Source: Saprospira sp. CCB-QB6 (lineage in GTDB: Bacteria > Bacteroidota > Bacteroidia > Chitinophagales > Saprospiraceae). Taken from it: a stretch of DNA of 64,000 nt. Positions within the stretch are counted from its first letter, which is position 1; each line of letters begins with the position of its first letter. The stretch is from the NCBI RefSeq assembly GCF_028464065.1, contig NZ_CP116808.1:4121501-4185500 (forward strand). Direction: 5' to 3'. The notes below the pieces were generated by a model, which saw only the letters and a list, made by a program, of their open reading frames with translations, ran no database searches and had not been told where the DNA came from. Of the stretch, positions 41,585-49,872 are shown piece after piece. The position numbers were made by a program, and so were the translations under genes.

Positions 41585-42283
41585 CTAAGCCAGCAATTGC
41601 TCTAAACGTAATTTCCACTTTTCCCAATCTGGCAGGAGCAAGGTCTGCAACTCAAAAAATGCCTGATTGTGATGAGGATGCAACAAATGACAAAGCTCAT
41701 GTATAATCACATACTCGATGCAACGCTTAGGGGCCATAATCAACTCTGGATTGAGAATGATTTTCCCCTTAGGCGTACAACTCCCCCATCGACTGGGCAT
41801 CTCTCTTAACTGTATGGCGCTTGGCCCTTCGTGAAAGGACTTAAAGCGCTGAATTAAAGGCGCAGCAATTTCTTTAAACTTATGATCGGCCCGCTCCCGA
41901 TACCAAGCTAAAAGCAAGTCTTTTGCCTTGGCCTTCTCTTTAGTATGCACTTCTATATAGCGCCCCCGATACTTTACGCCCTGCTGCCCCTCCGAAAGGA
42001 TGACTTTGAGCAAGTACTGCCGCCCCATATATAAATGCGTTTCCCCACTGACATAGGTCCGCTCTGTCCGCCTAGGATGAAAGGATAAAAAGTAACTCAA
42101 TTGCTTGATGATCCAAGGCGCCCGCTTATGCACCTTCTCCCGAATTAGCGCCAAGGAGGTCTCTGGCGGCACCTTTACAATCACTTGCATTTCTGGCGTG
42201 ACCGTTATCCCCAAAGATTTACGGTCCACATACTTGATTTCATAAGTGATCTGCTTGGAACCAAAGGCAATGACATCCGTCAT
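41585..42283 (-). CDS. YgjP/SprT-type metallopeptidase (M48-like, DUF45)
   Basis: 232 aa. N-terminal strand region (ITYEIKYVDRKSLGITVTPEMQVIVKVP), a basic middle, then the signature RWGSCTPKGKIILNPELIMAPKRCIEYVIIHELCHLLHPHHNQAFF with zinc motif HELCH and a third His. Cytoplasmic. These genes are often the last gene of type I restriction-modification loci, as here: its start overlaps the hsdR stop by 4 bases (ATGA), so it is translationally coupled. Its role in restriction is unknown. Confidence 0.9.
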   Translation of the reverse strand: MTDVIAFGSKQITYEIKYVDRKSLGITVTPEMQVIVKVPPETSLALIREKVHKRAPWIIKQLSYFLSFHPRRTERTYVSGETHLYMGRQYLLKVILSEGQQGVKYRGRYIEVHTKEKAKAKDLLLAWYRERADHKFKEIAAPLIQRFKSFHEGPSAIQLREMPSRWGSCTPKGKIILNPELIMAPKRCIEYVIIHELCHLLHPHHNQAFFELQTLLLPDWEKWKLRLEQLLA

Positions 42284-45200
42284 GATTTATATCTCTTTTT
42301 GGCATTGGCAATAATACGATCTACTAAATGATCGACCTGCTTATAATCAGGCGATAAGCCCTCTGCCTCTAAACTATCAATTAAAATATCCCCTAAATCT
42401 CTAGACATTTCATTTTGTACATCCTGTTTTTGTACCCAATCCACGACAATCATATCCTTTATGAGCTGATCGCTAGTTAAGGCAAAAGCTAAGGCTAACT
42501 GTTGTTTTTTCTCTGCTTCTAGCTCCAAGGGGGCCAAGTTTTCTAACTCCTCCAAAGCCAAACCATAAAAGGCTTGTGCCTCCGAATGCCCAGCCAATGC
42601 CGCCGGCAAACTACTATCTTCCCGATTCAAGACCTTTTGCATCAGGTCCTTGAGCTTGTTGAGATATTGTAGTTCTGTCATTCGCTTTTCCTTAAAGTCT
42701 CGTATAGCCTCTTCTAACATCTCCGAGAATTTGCGGTAAAAAGCAGGATCCTCTTCTAGCCGCTCACTAATGTGCTTGGCCGTCCGAGAAGCTATTTTAT
42801 CCGCCTTGGCCCGATCGCCTATAGTTTTTTCTACCTCTTCCTGAAAGGCCTCGGTATCAAAGATATCGACCATGCTTACAATTTGCTCTACTCCCGAACT
42901 ACTGATGTGCTGATCGATCAACTTCTGTATCTGGCCCTCATAGCGCCTGTAATCTACCTGATCGGAATAGCGAGTGAGTACGGCCTTCCGCAGCTTTAAG
43001 AAAAAGGCTAAATCCTCCTTGTATTGGGCCAGTTGATTTTTAGGCTCCTCCTTATGAAAGGCAGCAGAAGATAAGGCCATTTTCAATGTCCGCGCATAAG
43101 CCCGCAGCTTATCATAAAAGCTGAGGCGAATGGCTTCATCTGCCAAAAGCTGTTGGTAAGCTTCTGCATCTCGCTTGTTTTTGACCGTTTTGAAAAGGTC
43201 CCAAAGCTCAGCATGCCGCTGCGGCAATTTGCCAATCTCTTCCTTAATATCGGTTAAGGTACCCTTCAAGTCATCAGGATCAAAGTCATCAAAGGAGGCG
43301 TAAATGGCCAAAGCATCATCTAAGGCTCCTAATACCCCATAGTAATCAATGATGTACCCATAGTCCTTGTCCGGATGGACCCGATTGACCCGCGCTATGG
43401 CCTGCAATAGACTATGATTGCGGAGGTTTCTGGTCAAATATAATACGGTATTCTGTGGCGCATCAAAACCAGTCAATAGCTTATCAACAACAATGATGAT
43501 CTCAGGATGCTCCTCGTTTTTATAGCGATTGACGATGTTCTTCTGATAACGACTGGCATTTCCATGCTCTTCCATCATCCTTTTCCAAAAGGACTTTAGC
43601 CGATCAGAACTGGCCCCATAAGCACTATCTTCTCCCTCCCGATCATCTATGGCCGAGATGACGACCTCACTACTGACCCAATTGGTGGCATCCAAAAATT
43701 CTTTGTACTTGATGGCCGTCTCTTTGTTGGGAGCGACTAATTGCCCCTTAAAGCCCGTTCCCCGGAAGTTCTCTTTAAAATGCTTGGCAATATCCCAAGC
43801 CTGCGCATAAACCTTCTGATCCGCCTTATTGAGCTGATCCGCTCGACTAAATTTCTTTTTCAAATCCTTGCGCTCATATTCCGTTAAGGGCTCCGCAATC
43901 ATCGAAAAGAAGTTATCTAAAGCGGCCGCATTTACGGTTTGGGCCGTATGCCGCCCCTCATAGAGCAAGGGCACAACTGCCCCATCCTTGACGGCCTGAT
44001 CGACGGTATAATGATCGATCAAGGTCCCAAACTTGCTCAAGGTGTTTTTGTCTTTCTTGAATAAAGGAGTTCCCGTCAAGGCAATAAAGCAAGCATTGGG
44101 TAATACCCGCTCCATATTGACATTGAAGGTTCCATGTTGTGTGCGGTGGCCCTCATCCACCAAAACAAAGATATTGGGACTCTGCAAGGGCTGGCTCATT
44201 TTCTTTACTGCGGTCTCAAACTTATTGATGACCGTGGTAATGACCACATCCCCATCTTCTTCTAAGAGCCTCACCAACTGCTTGCCCGTCTTTGCATTCT
44301 CTACGGGCATCCCACATTTCTGAAAGGTTTTGGTGATTTGCTCATCCAAATCCGTGCGGTCCGTTACGAGTACGATCTTCGGATTCTTGATTTGTGGATC
44401 CATCACAATGGCCTGCGCCAATAGCACCATGGTTAGCGATTTACCCGAACCCTGTGTATGCCAAATCACGCCCCCTGAACGCTTGCCCGCCTGTATGGGC
44501 CGCAATTGCTCCATTGCCTTGGCCACCGCAAAATACTGCTGGTAGCGAGCTAGTTTCTTTACCCCATTGTCATAAAGAATGAAGTTGCGCACAAAGTCTA
44601 ATAAACGCTCAGGCCGAAACAAACCATAAAGGTAGGCATCCTGCGGACTAGGCGCTATGGGCTCTGCCCCCAAAGCATCAAAGTACTGACGAACATAGCG
44701 ATAGCGCTCCTCAAAAAGGGCATTTTTAGTTGCTTCGCTTAATGGGCGGTTCTTTAGGGCATATAGCTGCTGCTCATAGTCTTGCTTGGCCTGCGCATTG
44801 GCAAATTTCTCTTGCCAGTGCGACCAGAATTTCTCTGCGGTGCCATTGGTGGCGTACTTGCCCGAATTGGTCGAGATGCTTAATAAGATTTGTGCATAGA
44901 CATACAAATTCCGTATCCCATCCTCTTGCTGATTGCGCAAATGCTGAGAAATGGCCTGCGCTATGGGCTGCTTCATATCGGGCCGCTTGCATTCTATGAT
45001 GCCCAAGGGAATCCCATTGACAAAAAGGACAATATCTGGCCGATAATGATCCCGACGACCCGTACGCAAAACAGAATACTCTTCTGTTAGATGAAAACAG
45101 TTGCGCTCTGGATGCTCAAAGTCGATATACTTTAGGTTGTAGCTCTTTTTTTGGCCCGCTATGGATTGCTCTAAGGATATTCCCGCCGTCAATAGATCAT

Positions 45201-45492
45201 AGAGCTTTTGACTAGCCGTAATATATCCCTCTGCCAAAGGCAAACTACTCAAGCGGCGAATGGCCTGCCCTATATTGGCCTCCGAAAAGTCTATTTGCTG
45301 GCCTGCCCGCTCTATCTTGTTGAGCCGCTTGAGCTGCTGCGCCAAGATGTTTTCTAATAATACGGTCCGATGACTGCCCCCTCTTGCTTGCAAACAAGCA
45401 GAAGGCGATAAATAACGGTAGCCCATATTGATTAGGAGGGCCAAGGCCGGTATTTGCGAGATATGATCTTCTTTAAAGGATGGTCTTTGCAT
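42280..45492 (-). CDS. hsdR: Type I restriction enzyme, R subunit
   Basis: 1070 aa from ATG at 45492 (MQRPSFKEDHISQIPALALL); the upstream open frame runs into R13. It provides DNA translocation and cleavage. The nuclease domain has HYRPDIVLFVNGIPLGIIECKRPD with the PD-(D/E)xK residues D...ECK at about 155-170. The SF2 helicase has Walker A TQGSGKSLTMVLLA, VTDRTDLDEQI, Walker B VDEGHR, ALTGTPLF and the motif VI region AIARVNRVHPDKDYGYIIDY. The long helical C-terminal domain binds HsdM/HsdS. Separated from hsdS by 440 bases that hold R13 and an inverted-repeat element. Confidence 0.95.
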   Translation of the reverse strand: MQRPSFKEDHISQIPALALLINMGYRYLSPSACLQARGGSHRTVLLENILAQQLKRLNKIERAGQQIDFSEANIGQAIRRLSSLPLAEGYITASQKLYDLLTAGISLEQSIAGQKKSYNLKYIDFEHPERNCFHLTEEYSVLRTGRRDHYRPDIVLFVNGIPLGIIECKRPDMKQPIAQAISQHLRNQQEDGIRNLYVYAQILLSISTNSGKYATNGTAEKFWSHWQEKFANAQAKQDYEQQLYALKNRPLSEATKNALFEERYRYVRQYFDALGAEPIAPSPQDAYLYGLFRPERLLDFVRNFILYDNGVKKLARYQQYFAVAKAMEQLRPIQAGKRSGGVIWHTQGSGKSLTMVLLAQAIVMDPQIKNPKIVLVTDRTDLDEQITKTFQKCGMPVENAKTGKQLVRLLEEDGDVVITTVINKFETAVKKMSQPLQSPNIFVLVDEGHRTQHGTFNVNMERVLPNACFIALTGTPLFKKDKNTLSKFGTLIDHYTVDQAVKDGAVVPLLYEGRHTAQTVNAAALDNFFSMIAEPLTEYERKDLKKKFSRADQLNKADQKVYAQAWDIAKHFKENFRGTGFKGQLVAPNKETAIKYKEFLDATNWVSSEVVISAIDDREGEDSAYGASSDRLKSFWKRMMEEHGNASRYQKNIVNRYKNEEHPEIIIVVDKLLTGFDAPQNTVLYLTRNLRNHSLLQAIARVNRVHPDKDYGYIIDYYGVLGALDDALAIYASFDDFDPDDLKGTLTDIKEEIGKLPQRHAELWDLFKTVKNKRDAEAYQQLLADEAIRLSFYDKLRAYARTLKMALSSAAFHKEEPKNQLAQYKEDLAFFLKLRKAVLTRYSDQVDYRRYEGQIQKLIDQHISSSGVEQIVSMVDIFDTEAFQEEVEKTIGDRAKADKIASRTAKHISERLEEDPAFYRKFSEMLEEAIRDFKEKRMTELQYLNKLKDLMQKVLNREDSSLPAALAGHSEAQAFYGLALEELENLAPLELEAEKKQQLALAFALTSDQLIKDMIVVDWVQKQDVQNEMSRDLGDILIDSLEAEGLSPDYKQVDHLVDRIIANAKKRYKS

Positions 45493-45559
45493 TGTTCTTA
45501 TGTTTAATGTTTGTCTGTAATGCGTTTTTCTATATGGCCGAAGCGCAGAGCTTTCATTT

Positions 45560-45682
45560 GGCCTAGCGATGTGCAGCAGTGCGGCGCAGCCGCAGACCAA
45601 GGCGCTGCAAGCGCCGCAGGGCCGAGCAGACCTGCGAGCTGCGAAACGTAGCGCCGCAAGGCGAAGCCGCAGCGGAGGCCCC
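45560..45682 (-). repeat. Structured intergenic repeat R13
   Basis: Outer arms GGCCT/AGGCC. Hairpin 1 is the same as in R10, hairpin 2 is GGCGC-TTGCA-GCGCC and hairpin 3 is TGCGGC-TGC-GCCGCA. It lies inside the hsd operon, between hsdS and hsdR. Confidence 0.85.
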
Positions 45683-45710
45683 TAAATAACAATAAACTCC
45701 CCCCCTTGCT

Positions 45711-45873
45711 GCCTAGGGACAAGCCCCTAGGCTAGCTTTTTCGGACAGCCCTCTAAAGAGGGCCTTGGGATAAAGCCCTTCTTGGCTATAACTATTTGGC
45801 AAGGCGACCTATATCATTTGAGGCCCTTTAGGGCTGACTGCAGATGGATTAGCCTAGGGGCTTGTCCCTAGGC
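45711..45873. mobile_element. 163-bp element with 24-bp perfect terminal inverted repeats
   Basis: The left end at 45711-45734 starts GCCTAGGGACAAGCCCC and the right end at 45850-45873 is its exact reverse complement over 24 bases. Each arm is itself nearly palindromic around CCTAGG. The 115-base interior has two short hairpins (CCCTCTAAAGAGGG; GGCCCTTTAGGGCT) and no gene. It looks like a small non-autonomous element, but no target duplication was identified, so a large hairpin structure of other origin is possible. Confidence 0.5.
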
Positions 45874-45935
45874 GATGATTGGCAAAGCCTTCCTCCAAAC
45901 AGCCCTTTCTTCCCCCCTCAATATAATAACATTTG

Positions 45936-47201
45936 CTAAACCAACCGCTTCCGCCCCATCAATAACTGCTGCATTAACCCCCGCTTTTGCAGACGATACT
46001 GCCCCAACTTGGCCCCCAATAAACTTAACTCCCGATCCGCAGTGTTTAATACCGCCGCAATGGCCTTTTGCTCAGGAAGAGGGGGAAGGGGGATTTTTAA
46101 TGAAAAGAAACTTCCTTTATTCACATTTAGAAGTCCATCACCTCTAGCTCCTGAAGTAATAATTTGCTTCAACTGTTTATCTAAACCATGGTTTGAGAAC
46201 CAATGCTGATAAAACATATTGTCAATATCTGCATCTACCTTAGCCCTAAAACTAATGTAAACAAAAGGTACTAGTGCTGAGTCGTATTTTCGTAATAGAT
46301 AAACGCAGCCCATAGGATAAGTCTTTGAGTTTCCTTTGTTATATGCAAAATCCCCCTTTGTTAACAACCTGTATTTACTCAAGCTTTTTCCTGCAATAAC
46401 TCTATCAAACTTACTACGCTGTGAGACAAATCCTATTTTTGCTGATATAGTTAGTGGTTCATGATCTCCGCCATCATTTATCTCCTTAATTTCTTCAAAT
46501 ACATCCCCCAACTTCACCCGCTCCCATTCCCCCGCAAAGCCCGGCAAACGCTGCCTGCCCGTCAACAACTGCTGCATTAAGCCCTTCTTTTGCTCCTCTT
46601 TTTGGGCAATCAAACGCTCTAATAGGGCAATGCCCCGATCCCATTGCGATAGACAGTCCGCTATGCGAGCCTGCTCAGGGAGAGGGGGAAGGGGGATTTT
46701 AATTTTTAAAAAGCTTTTTTTAGAGATATTCTTCATGCTATTGCTTGTACCTGTAGCTTTCATCTTTAATTTATATCGGTACAACCCAGAGTTTAACAGT
46801 AAATTCAAATGTTTTGAATTGACAATATCATGATTTAACTCAGTCATCCATAATCTATCTGGTAGATATAGGTTGTCATAAGACTGATGAATATATGCAC
46901 AAGCACCAACCAAATTAGGCGCATTCATTCTGCTTATTAAAAGTTCTCCCCCCACAAGGGTTTGTTTAGCTCGTTTAAGCTCCTTTACCTTAGTTATAGC
47001 CTTGTTCTCTAGTGGATATAAAATACCTCCAAATACTGCACTAGTTTTTAGAACTCCTTTTTCATTTAAAGACGCAGGGTAATTTTCTGTATTTACAGAA
47101 ACTCCTGACCTTAAATTTTTCACCACATCCCCCAACTTCACCACCTCCCAATCCTCAGGAATCAGTCCCAGCTTTGTTTGTTTATATTCCGTCTTCATCA
47201 T
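45936..47201 (-). CDS. hsdS: Type I restriction enzyme, S (specificity) subunit
   Basis: 421 aa with the usual two-fold layout. TRD1 runs from about 15 to 160, starting GLIPEDWEVVKLGDVVKNL. The first conserved region follows (IPLPPLPEQARIADCLSQWDRGIALLERLIAQKEEQKKGLMQQLLTG split over about 165-215). TRD2 begins GEWERVKLGDVFEEI, and the second conserved region (IPLPPLPEQKAIAAVLN ... RGLMQQLL) ends the protein. It sets the DNA target of the complex. The TRD codons are clearly more AT-rich than the flanking conserved parts, as expected for exchangeable domains. Its ATGA start overlaps the hsdM stop. Confidence 0.93.
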   Translation of the reverse strand: MMKTEYKQTKLGLIPEDWEVVKLGDVVKNLRSGVSVNTENYPASLNEKGVLKTSAVFGGILYPLENKAITKVKELKRAKQTLVGGELLISRMNAPNLVGACAYIHQSYDNLYLPDRLWMTELNHDIVNSKHLNLLLNSGLYRYKLKMKATGTSNSMKNISKKSFLKIKIPLPPLPEQARIADCLSQWDRGIALLERLIAQKEEQKKGLMQQLLTGRQRLPGFAGEWERVKLGDVFEEIKEINDGGDHEPLTISAKIGFVSQRSKFDRVIAGKSLSKYRLLTKGDFAYNKGNSKTYPMGCVYLLRKYDSALVPFVYISFRAKVDADIDNMFYQHWFSNHGLDKQLKQIITSGARGDGLLNVNKGSFFSLKIPLPPLPEQKAIAAVLNTADRELSLLGAKLGQYRLQKRGLMQQLLMGRKRLV

Positions 47202-48721
47202 AGTCCCAACTGTTTTAAATAGCCCTGCATCTCGGCTTCCACCGCCTTCAATTCTGCTTCTAGCGCTCCAATCTCCTTTTGCACAGCGGCCATATCTACG
47301 GGCGCTTCCTCCTCAAAGGTATCTACATAGCGGGGAATATTGAGGTTAAAATCATTCTCCTCGATCTCCTCAAAGCTGGCCAGATAGCTATATTTATCCT
47401 CAACTACCCCCAGGGCATAATCTCCAGCCTTATAGGCCCGATAAGTCGCCACGATTTTCTCTAGGTCTTGCTCGCCTAGGCGGTTTTGCTTTTTGCCGGC
47501 CTCAAAACCTTGACTCCCATCAATAAAGAGGACCGAGCGATCTGTTTGCCGGGCCTTGCTAAAGACCAGAATAGCGGCGGGAATCCCCGTTCCATAAAAG
47601 AGGTTGGCCGGCAAGCCAATCACGGCATCCAAGAGGTTCTCCTCAATCACTTGCTTTCTGATCTTGCCCTCCGAACTGCCTCTAAAAAGCACCCCATGCG
47701 GCACCACCACAATGGCCAGCCCCTTTTGCGCATAAGTCGACTCGATCATATGGCTAATAAAGGCCCAATCGCCCTTGCTCTTGGGGGGCAGTCCCCGCCA
47801 AAAACGATTGTAGGGATCGGCCTCCGCTTCTTCATATCCCCATTTATCCAAAGAAAAAGGGGGATTGGCCACCACCGTATCAAATTTCATCAGCTCATCC
47901 CCTTCCTTATGTTTGGGGTTGCGCAGGGTATCGCCCCAACGGATGGTCGCATCATCAAAGCCATGCAAAAACATATTCATAATGGCCATGGCCCAGGTGC
48001 TGCCATTGGCCTCCTGCCCATAGAGCGAAACATCCTTACTGCCCACCTCTTTAGCCGCCTTAATCAATAGAGAACCAGAGCCGCAAGTAGGGTCATAAAT
48101 GCGGACCCCAGGCCCCTGCTTGCTCAATCGAGCCACCAAAGTAGAGACCTCGCTGGGGGTATAAAACTCCCCGGCCTTCTTGCCCGCATCTCCCGCAAAG
48201 TTCTGAATCAGATACTCATAGGCATCTCCAATCACATCATTGCCCTCCAAATGCTCCGGCCGCAGGTCCAGACTATTAAAGTCTTTCAGCAAATTCTTTA
48301 GGCGGACATTCTTATCTTTAACATCCCCCAAATTGCTGCTATTAAACGATACATTTCTGAATATTCCAGAGCCTTCTCCGCTCAGCTTTTCGGGATTCGC
48401 CTCTTCCAATTTCGCCAAAGCCTTATCAATCAACTCCCCAATATCTACTGCATTTCGCTGCTCATAGAGGTAGGCAAAATTACTTTTTTCGGGCAACTTA
48501 AAGCGCTCTCGCTCCATGGCCCGCTGCACTCGCTGCTCATTCCCCTCATATTTATCCATATAAAAGGCCCGTTTAGCATCATGCACCGAGCTCACATACT
48601 TCAAAAAGAGCATGGTCAGAATATAATCTTTATACTGGCTGGGGTCAATCACCCCTCTAAAGGTATCGCAGGCCTTCCAAACCACCTGGTTAATCTCTGC
48701 TGTAGTTAGTTTTTTACTCAC
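47198..48721 (-). CDS. hsdM: Type I restriction enzyme, M (methyltransferase) subunit
   Basis: 507 aa from GTG at 48721 (SKKLTTAEINQVVWKACDTF follows it); the open frame before it is repeat R14 and leader. N6-adenine methyltransferase. An N-terminal helical bundle (about 1-150) leads to the SAM motif IYDPTCGSGSLLIKAA and the catalytic motif IV NPPF in VVANPPFSLDKWG. GEFYTPSEVSTLVARL is also typical. A coiled-coil C-terminus (VQKEIGALEAELKAVEAEM) contacts HsdS. It starts the hsdM-hsdS-hsdR-ygjP unit. Confidence 0.94.
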   Translation of the reverse strand: MSKKLTTAEINQVVWKACDTFRGVIDPSQYKDYILTMLFLKYVSSVHDAKRAFYMDKYEGNEQRVQRAMERERFKLPEKSNFAYLYEQRNAVDIGELIDKALAKLEEANPEKLSGEGSGIFRNVSFNSSNLGDVKDKNVRLKNLLKDFNSLDLRPEHLEGNDVIGDAYEYLIQNFAGDAGKKAGEFYTPSEVSTLVARLSKQGPGVRIYDPTCGSGSLLIKAAKEVGSKDVSLYGQEANGSTWAMAIMNMFLHGFDDATIRWGDTLRNPKHKEGDELMKFDTVVANPPFSLDKWGYEEAEADPYNRFWRGLPPKSKGDWAFISHMIESTYAQKGLAIVVVPHGVLFRGSSEGKIRKQVIEENLLDAVIGLPANLFYGTGIPAAILVFSKARQTDRSVLFIDGSQGFEAGKKQNRLGEQDLEKIVATYRAYKAGDYALGVVEDKYSYLASFEEIEENDFNLNIPRYVDTFEEEAPVDMAAVQKEIGALEAELKAVEAEMQGYLKQLGL

Positions 48722-48756
48722 TGTTTCTTGCTTTCTTCGGTCTATATATAATGCGC

Positions 48757-48788
48757 CTAAAGTAAGGCTTTCAGTAAGCTTGAGCAAG
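48757..48788 (-). promoter_or_regulatory. Promoter of the hsd operon
   Basis: On the minus strand CTTG, exactly 20 bases, then TACTTTAG (7 of 8 matches to TAnnTTTG). The predicted start is about 30 bases before the GTG at 48721, which supports that start over the longer frame. Confidence 0.55.
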
Positions 48789-48821
48789 TTTTTTTTGAGG
48801 CGAGATGCTGCTGTTTTTTTT

Positions 48822-48942
48822 GGGGCCTCCGCTGCGGCTTCGCCTTGCGGCGCTACGCTTTGGGGCTCGCTATTCGCTCGGCCCTGCGGCGGCTTTGCCG
48901 CCTTGGTCTGGCCTGACGGCCACCCCGCCGCATCGCTAGGCC
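48822..48942 (+). repeat. Structured intergenic repeat R14
   Basis: Outer arms GGCCT/AGGCC. Hairpin 1 is CCGC/GCGG with GGC-TTCG-CC, hairpin 2 is GGCGGC-TTT-GCCGCC and hairpin 3 is TGGCC-TGAC-GGCCA. It is followed by GGCCC-TTC-GGGCC. It points away from hsdM, 33 bases upstream of the hsd promoter. Confidence 0.85.
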
Positions 48943-48968
48943 TGCGGCCCTTCGGGCCTGCTACATGG

Positions 48969-49260
48969 GGCTGTAGGTTAAAACCTACAGCCATACAACA
49001 AAAAACATCCTAGATACATAACGTGGAGGGTTAAAACCCTCCACAGCTTTTAACCATCCTCACAACTGCTGCATTTATGATTGAGGCAGCCTAGAACATG
49101 TTTATTTATGGAGGGTTTTAACCCTCCATACTATATTAAATGCATTCGTTAATTGGCTGTAGGTTTTAACCTACCTAAAACATGTTTATTTATGGAGGGT
49201 TTTAACCCTCTATACTATATTAAATGCATTCGTTAATTGGCTGTAGGTTTTAACCTACAG
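48969..49260 (+). repeat. Cluster of palindromes with TTAAAA/TTTTAA centres, partly in tandem
   Basis: Six palindromes: GGCTGTAGG-TTAAAA-CCTACAGCC (48969-48992), GTGGAGGG-TTAAAA-CCCTCCAC (49023-49044), TATGGAGGG-TTTTAA-CCCTCCATA (49107-49130), GTAGG-TTTTAA-CCTAC (49159-49174), GGAGGG-TTTTAA-CCCTC (49193-49209) and CTGTAGG-TTTTAA-CCTACAG (49241-49260). The bases 49091-49174 and 49175-49258 are an 84-bp tandem duplication with two differences. The CCTAGGGCC-TT-GGCCCTAGG palindrome at 49352-49371 and a hairpin at 49319-49336 follow. No gene lies in 48722-49872. Confidence 0.75.
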
Positions 49261-49421
49261 TATATTCCAGCCGCTACCCCCATCCCCTACAACAACCATC
49301 AACCGAAGCACAAAAAAGCCCCCTCGAAGGAGGGGGCGACCAATACCTTAGCCTAGGGCCTTGGCCCTAGGGGCATGTATCCTCTAGCCTATATCTCGGC
49401 CAAGATGGCCGAAGGCCAAAA

Positions 49422-49552
49422 GGCCCAGCGCTGCGGAGGGGTGGCCGAAGGCCAGACCGAGCGGGCAAAGCCCGCGAAGGGCCGAACAGTCTTGTGAGCC
49501 CCGCAGCATAGCGGCGGCCGACCTAGCCAAAGGCTAGCCGGCCGCGGGCCCC
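49422..49552 (-). repeat. Structured intergenic repeat R15
   Basis: Outer arms GGCCC/GGGCC. Hairpin 1 is GCGGCCGGCTAGCC-TTT-GGCTAGGTCGGCCGC, hairpin 2 is GCGGGC-TTT-GCCCGC and hairpin 3 is TGGCC-TTC-GGCCA. Confidence 0.85.
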
Positions 49553-49790
49553 AAAAAATGGAGCATAAAAAAGAGAGAAAAAATAATATTTTTTTAGAGG
49601 GGTAATAAATGTCACAAACACAACAGACAACACAAGCTATGTGACAGAATGCAAGTAAAAATAAAACTTAACACCACATCGAGCAATACTAGCAAAACTT
49701 AATTCTACAAGAAAGCCGATATCAAAAAGAATCGGCCTAAAGAAGACCATTAACTTAAACAAAAATGTTGTCGTTTTATAAAAATGAACA

Positions 49791-49822
49791 TTTGAAGGAG
49801 GGAACCAAAATCCCTAATTTTG
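49791..49822 (+). promoter_or_regulatory. Promoter of the 49873-53025 operon
   Basis: TTTG at 49791-49794, exactly 20 bases, TAATTTTG at 49815-49822. The predicted start is about 43 bases before the ATG at 49873. Confidence 0.7.
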
Positions 49823-49872
49823 CATCTAGTAGAACGTATTTTCTTATTTAACCTCCTTCCAGAACCAAAACC

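Noticed and set aside
45493-45600. Longer start for hsdR
   Set aside because: The upstream codons are R13 sequence; MQRPSFKEDHISQIP at 45492 matches the usual HsdR N-terminus.
48722-48994. N-terminal extension of hsdM
   Set aside because: It consists of R14 and leader sequence and lies across a good promoter; the family start is the GTG at 48721.
48969-49260. CRISPR array
   Set aside because: The repeated units are palindromes with differing arms and no constant direct repeat with unique spacers; only one 84-bp tandem duplication exists and no cas genes are near.
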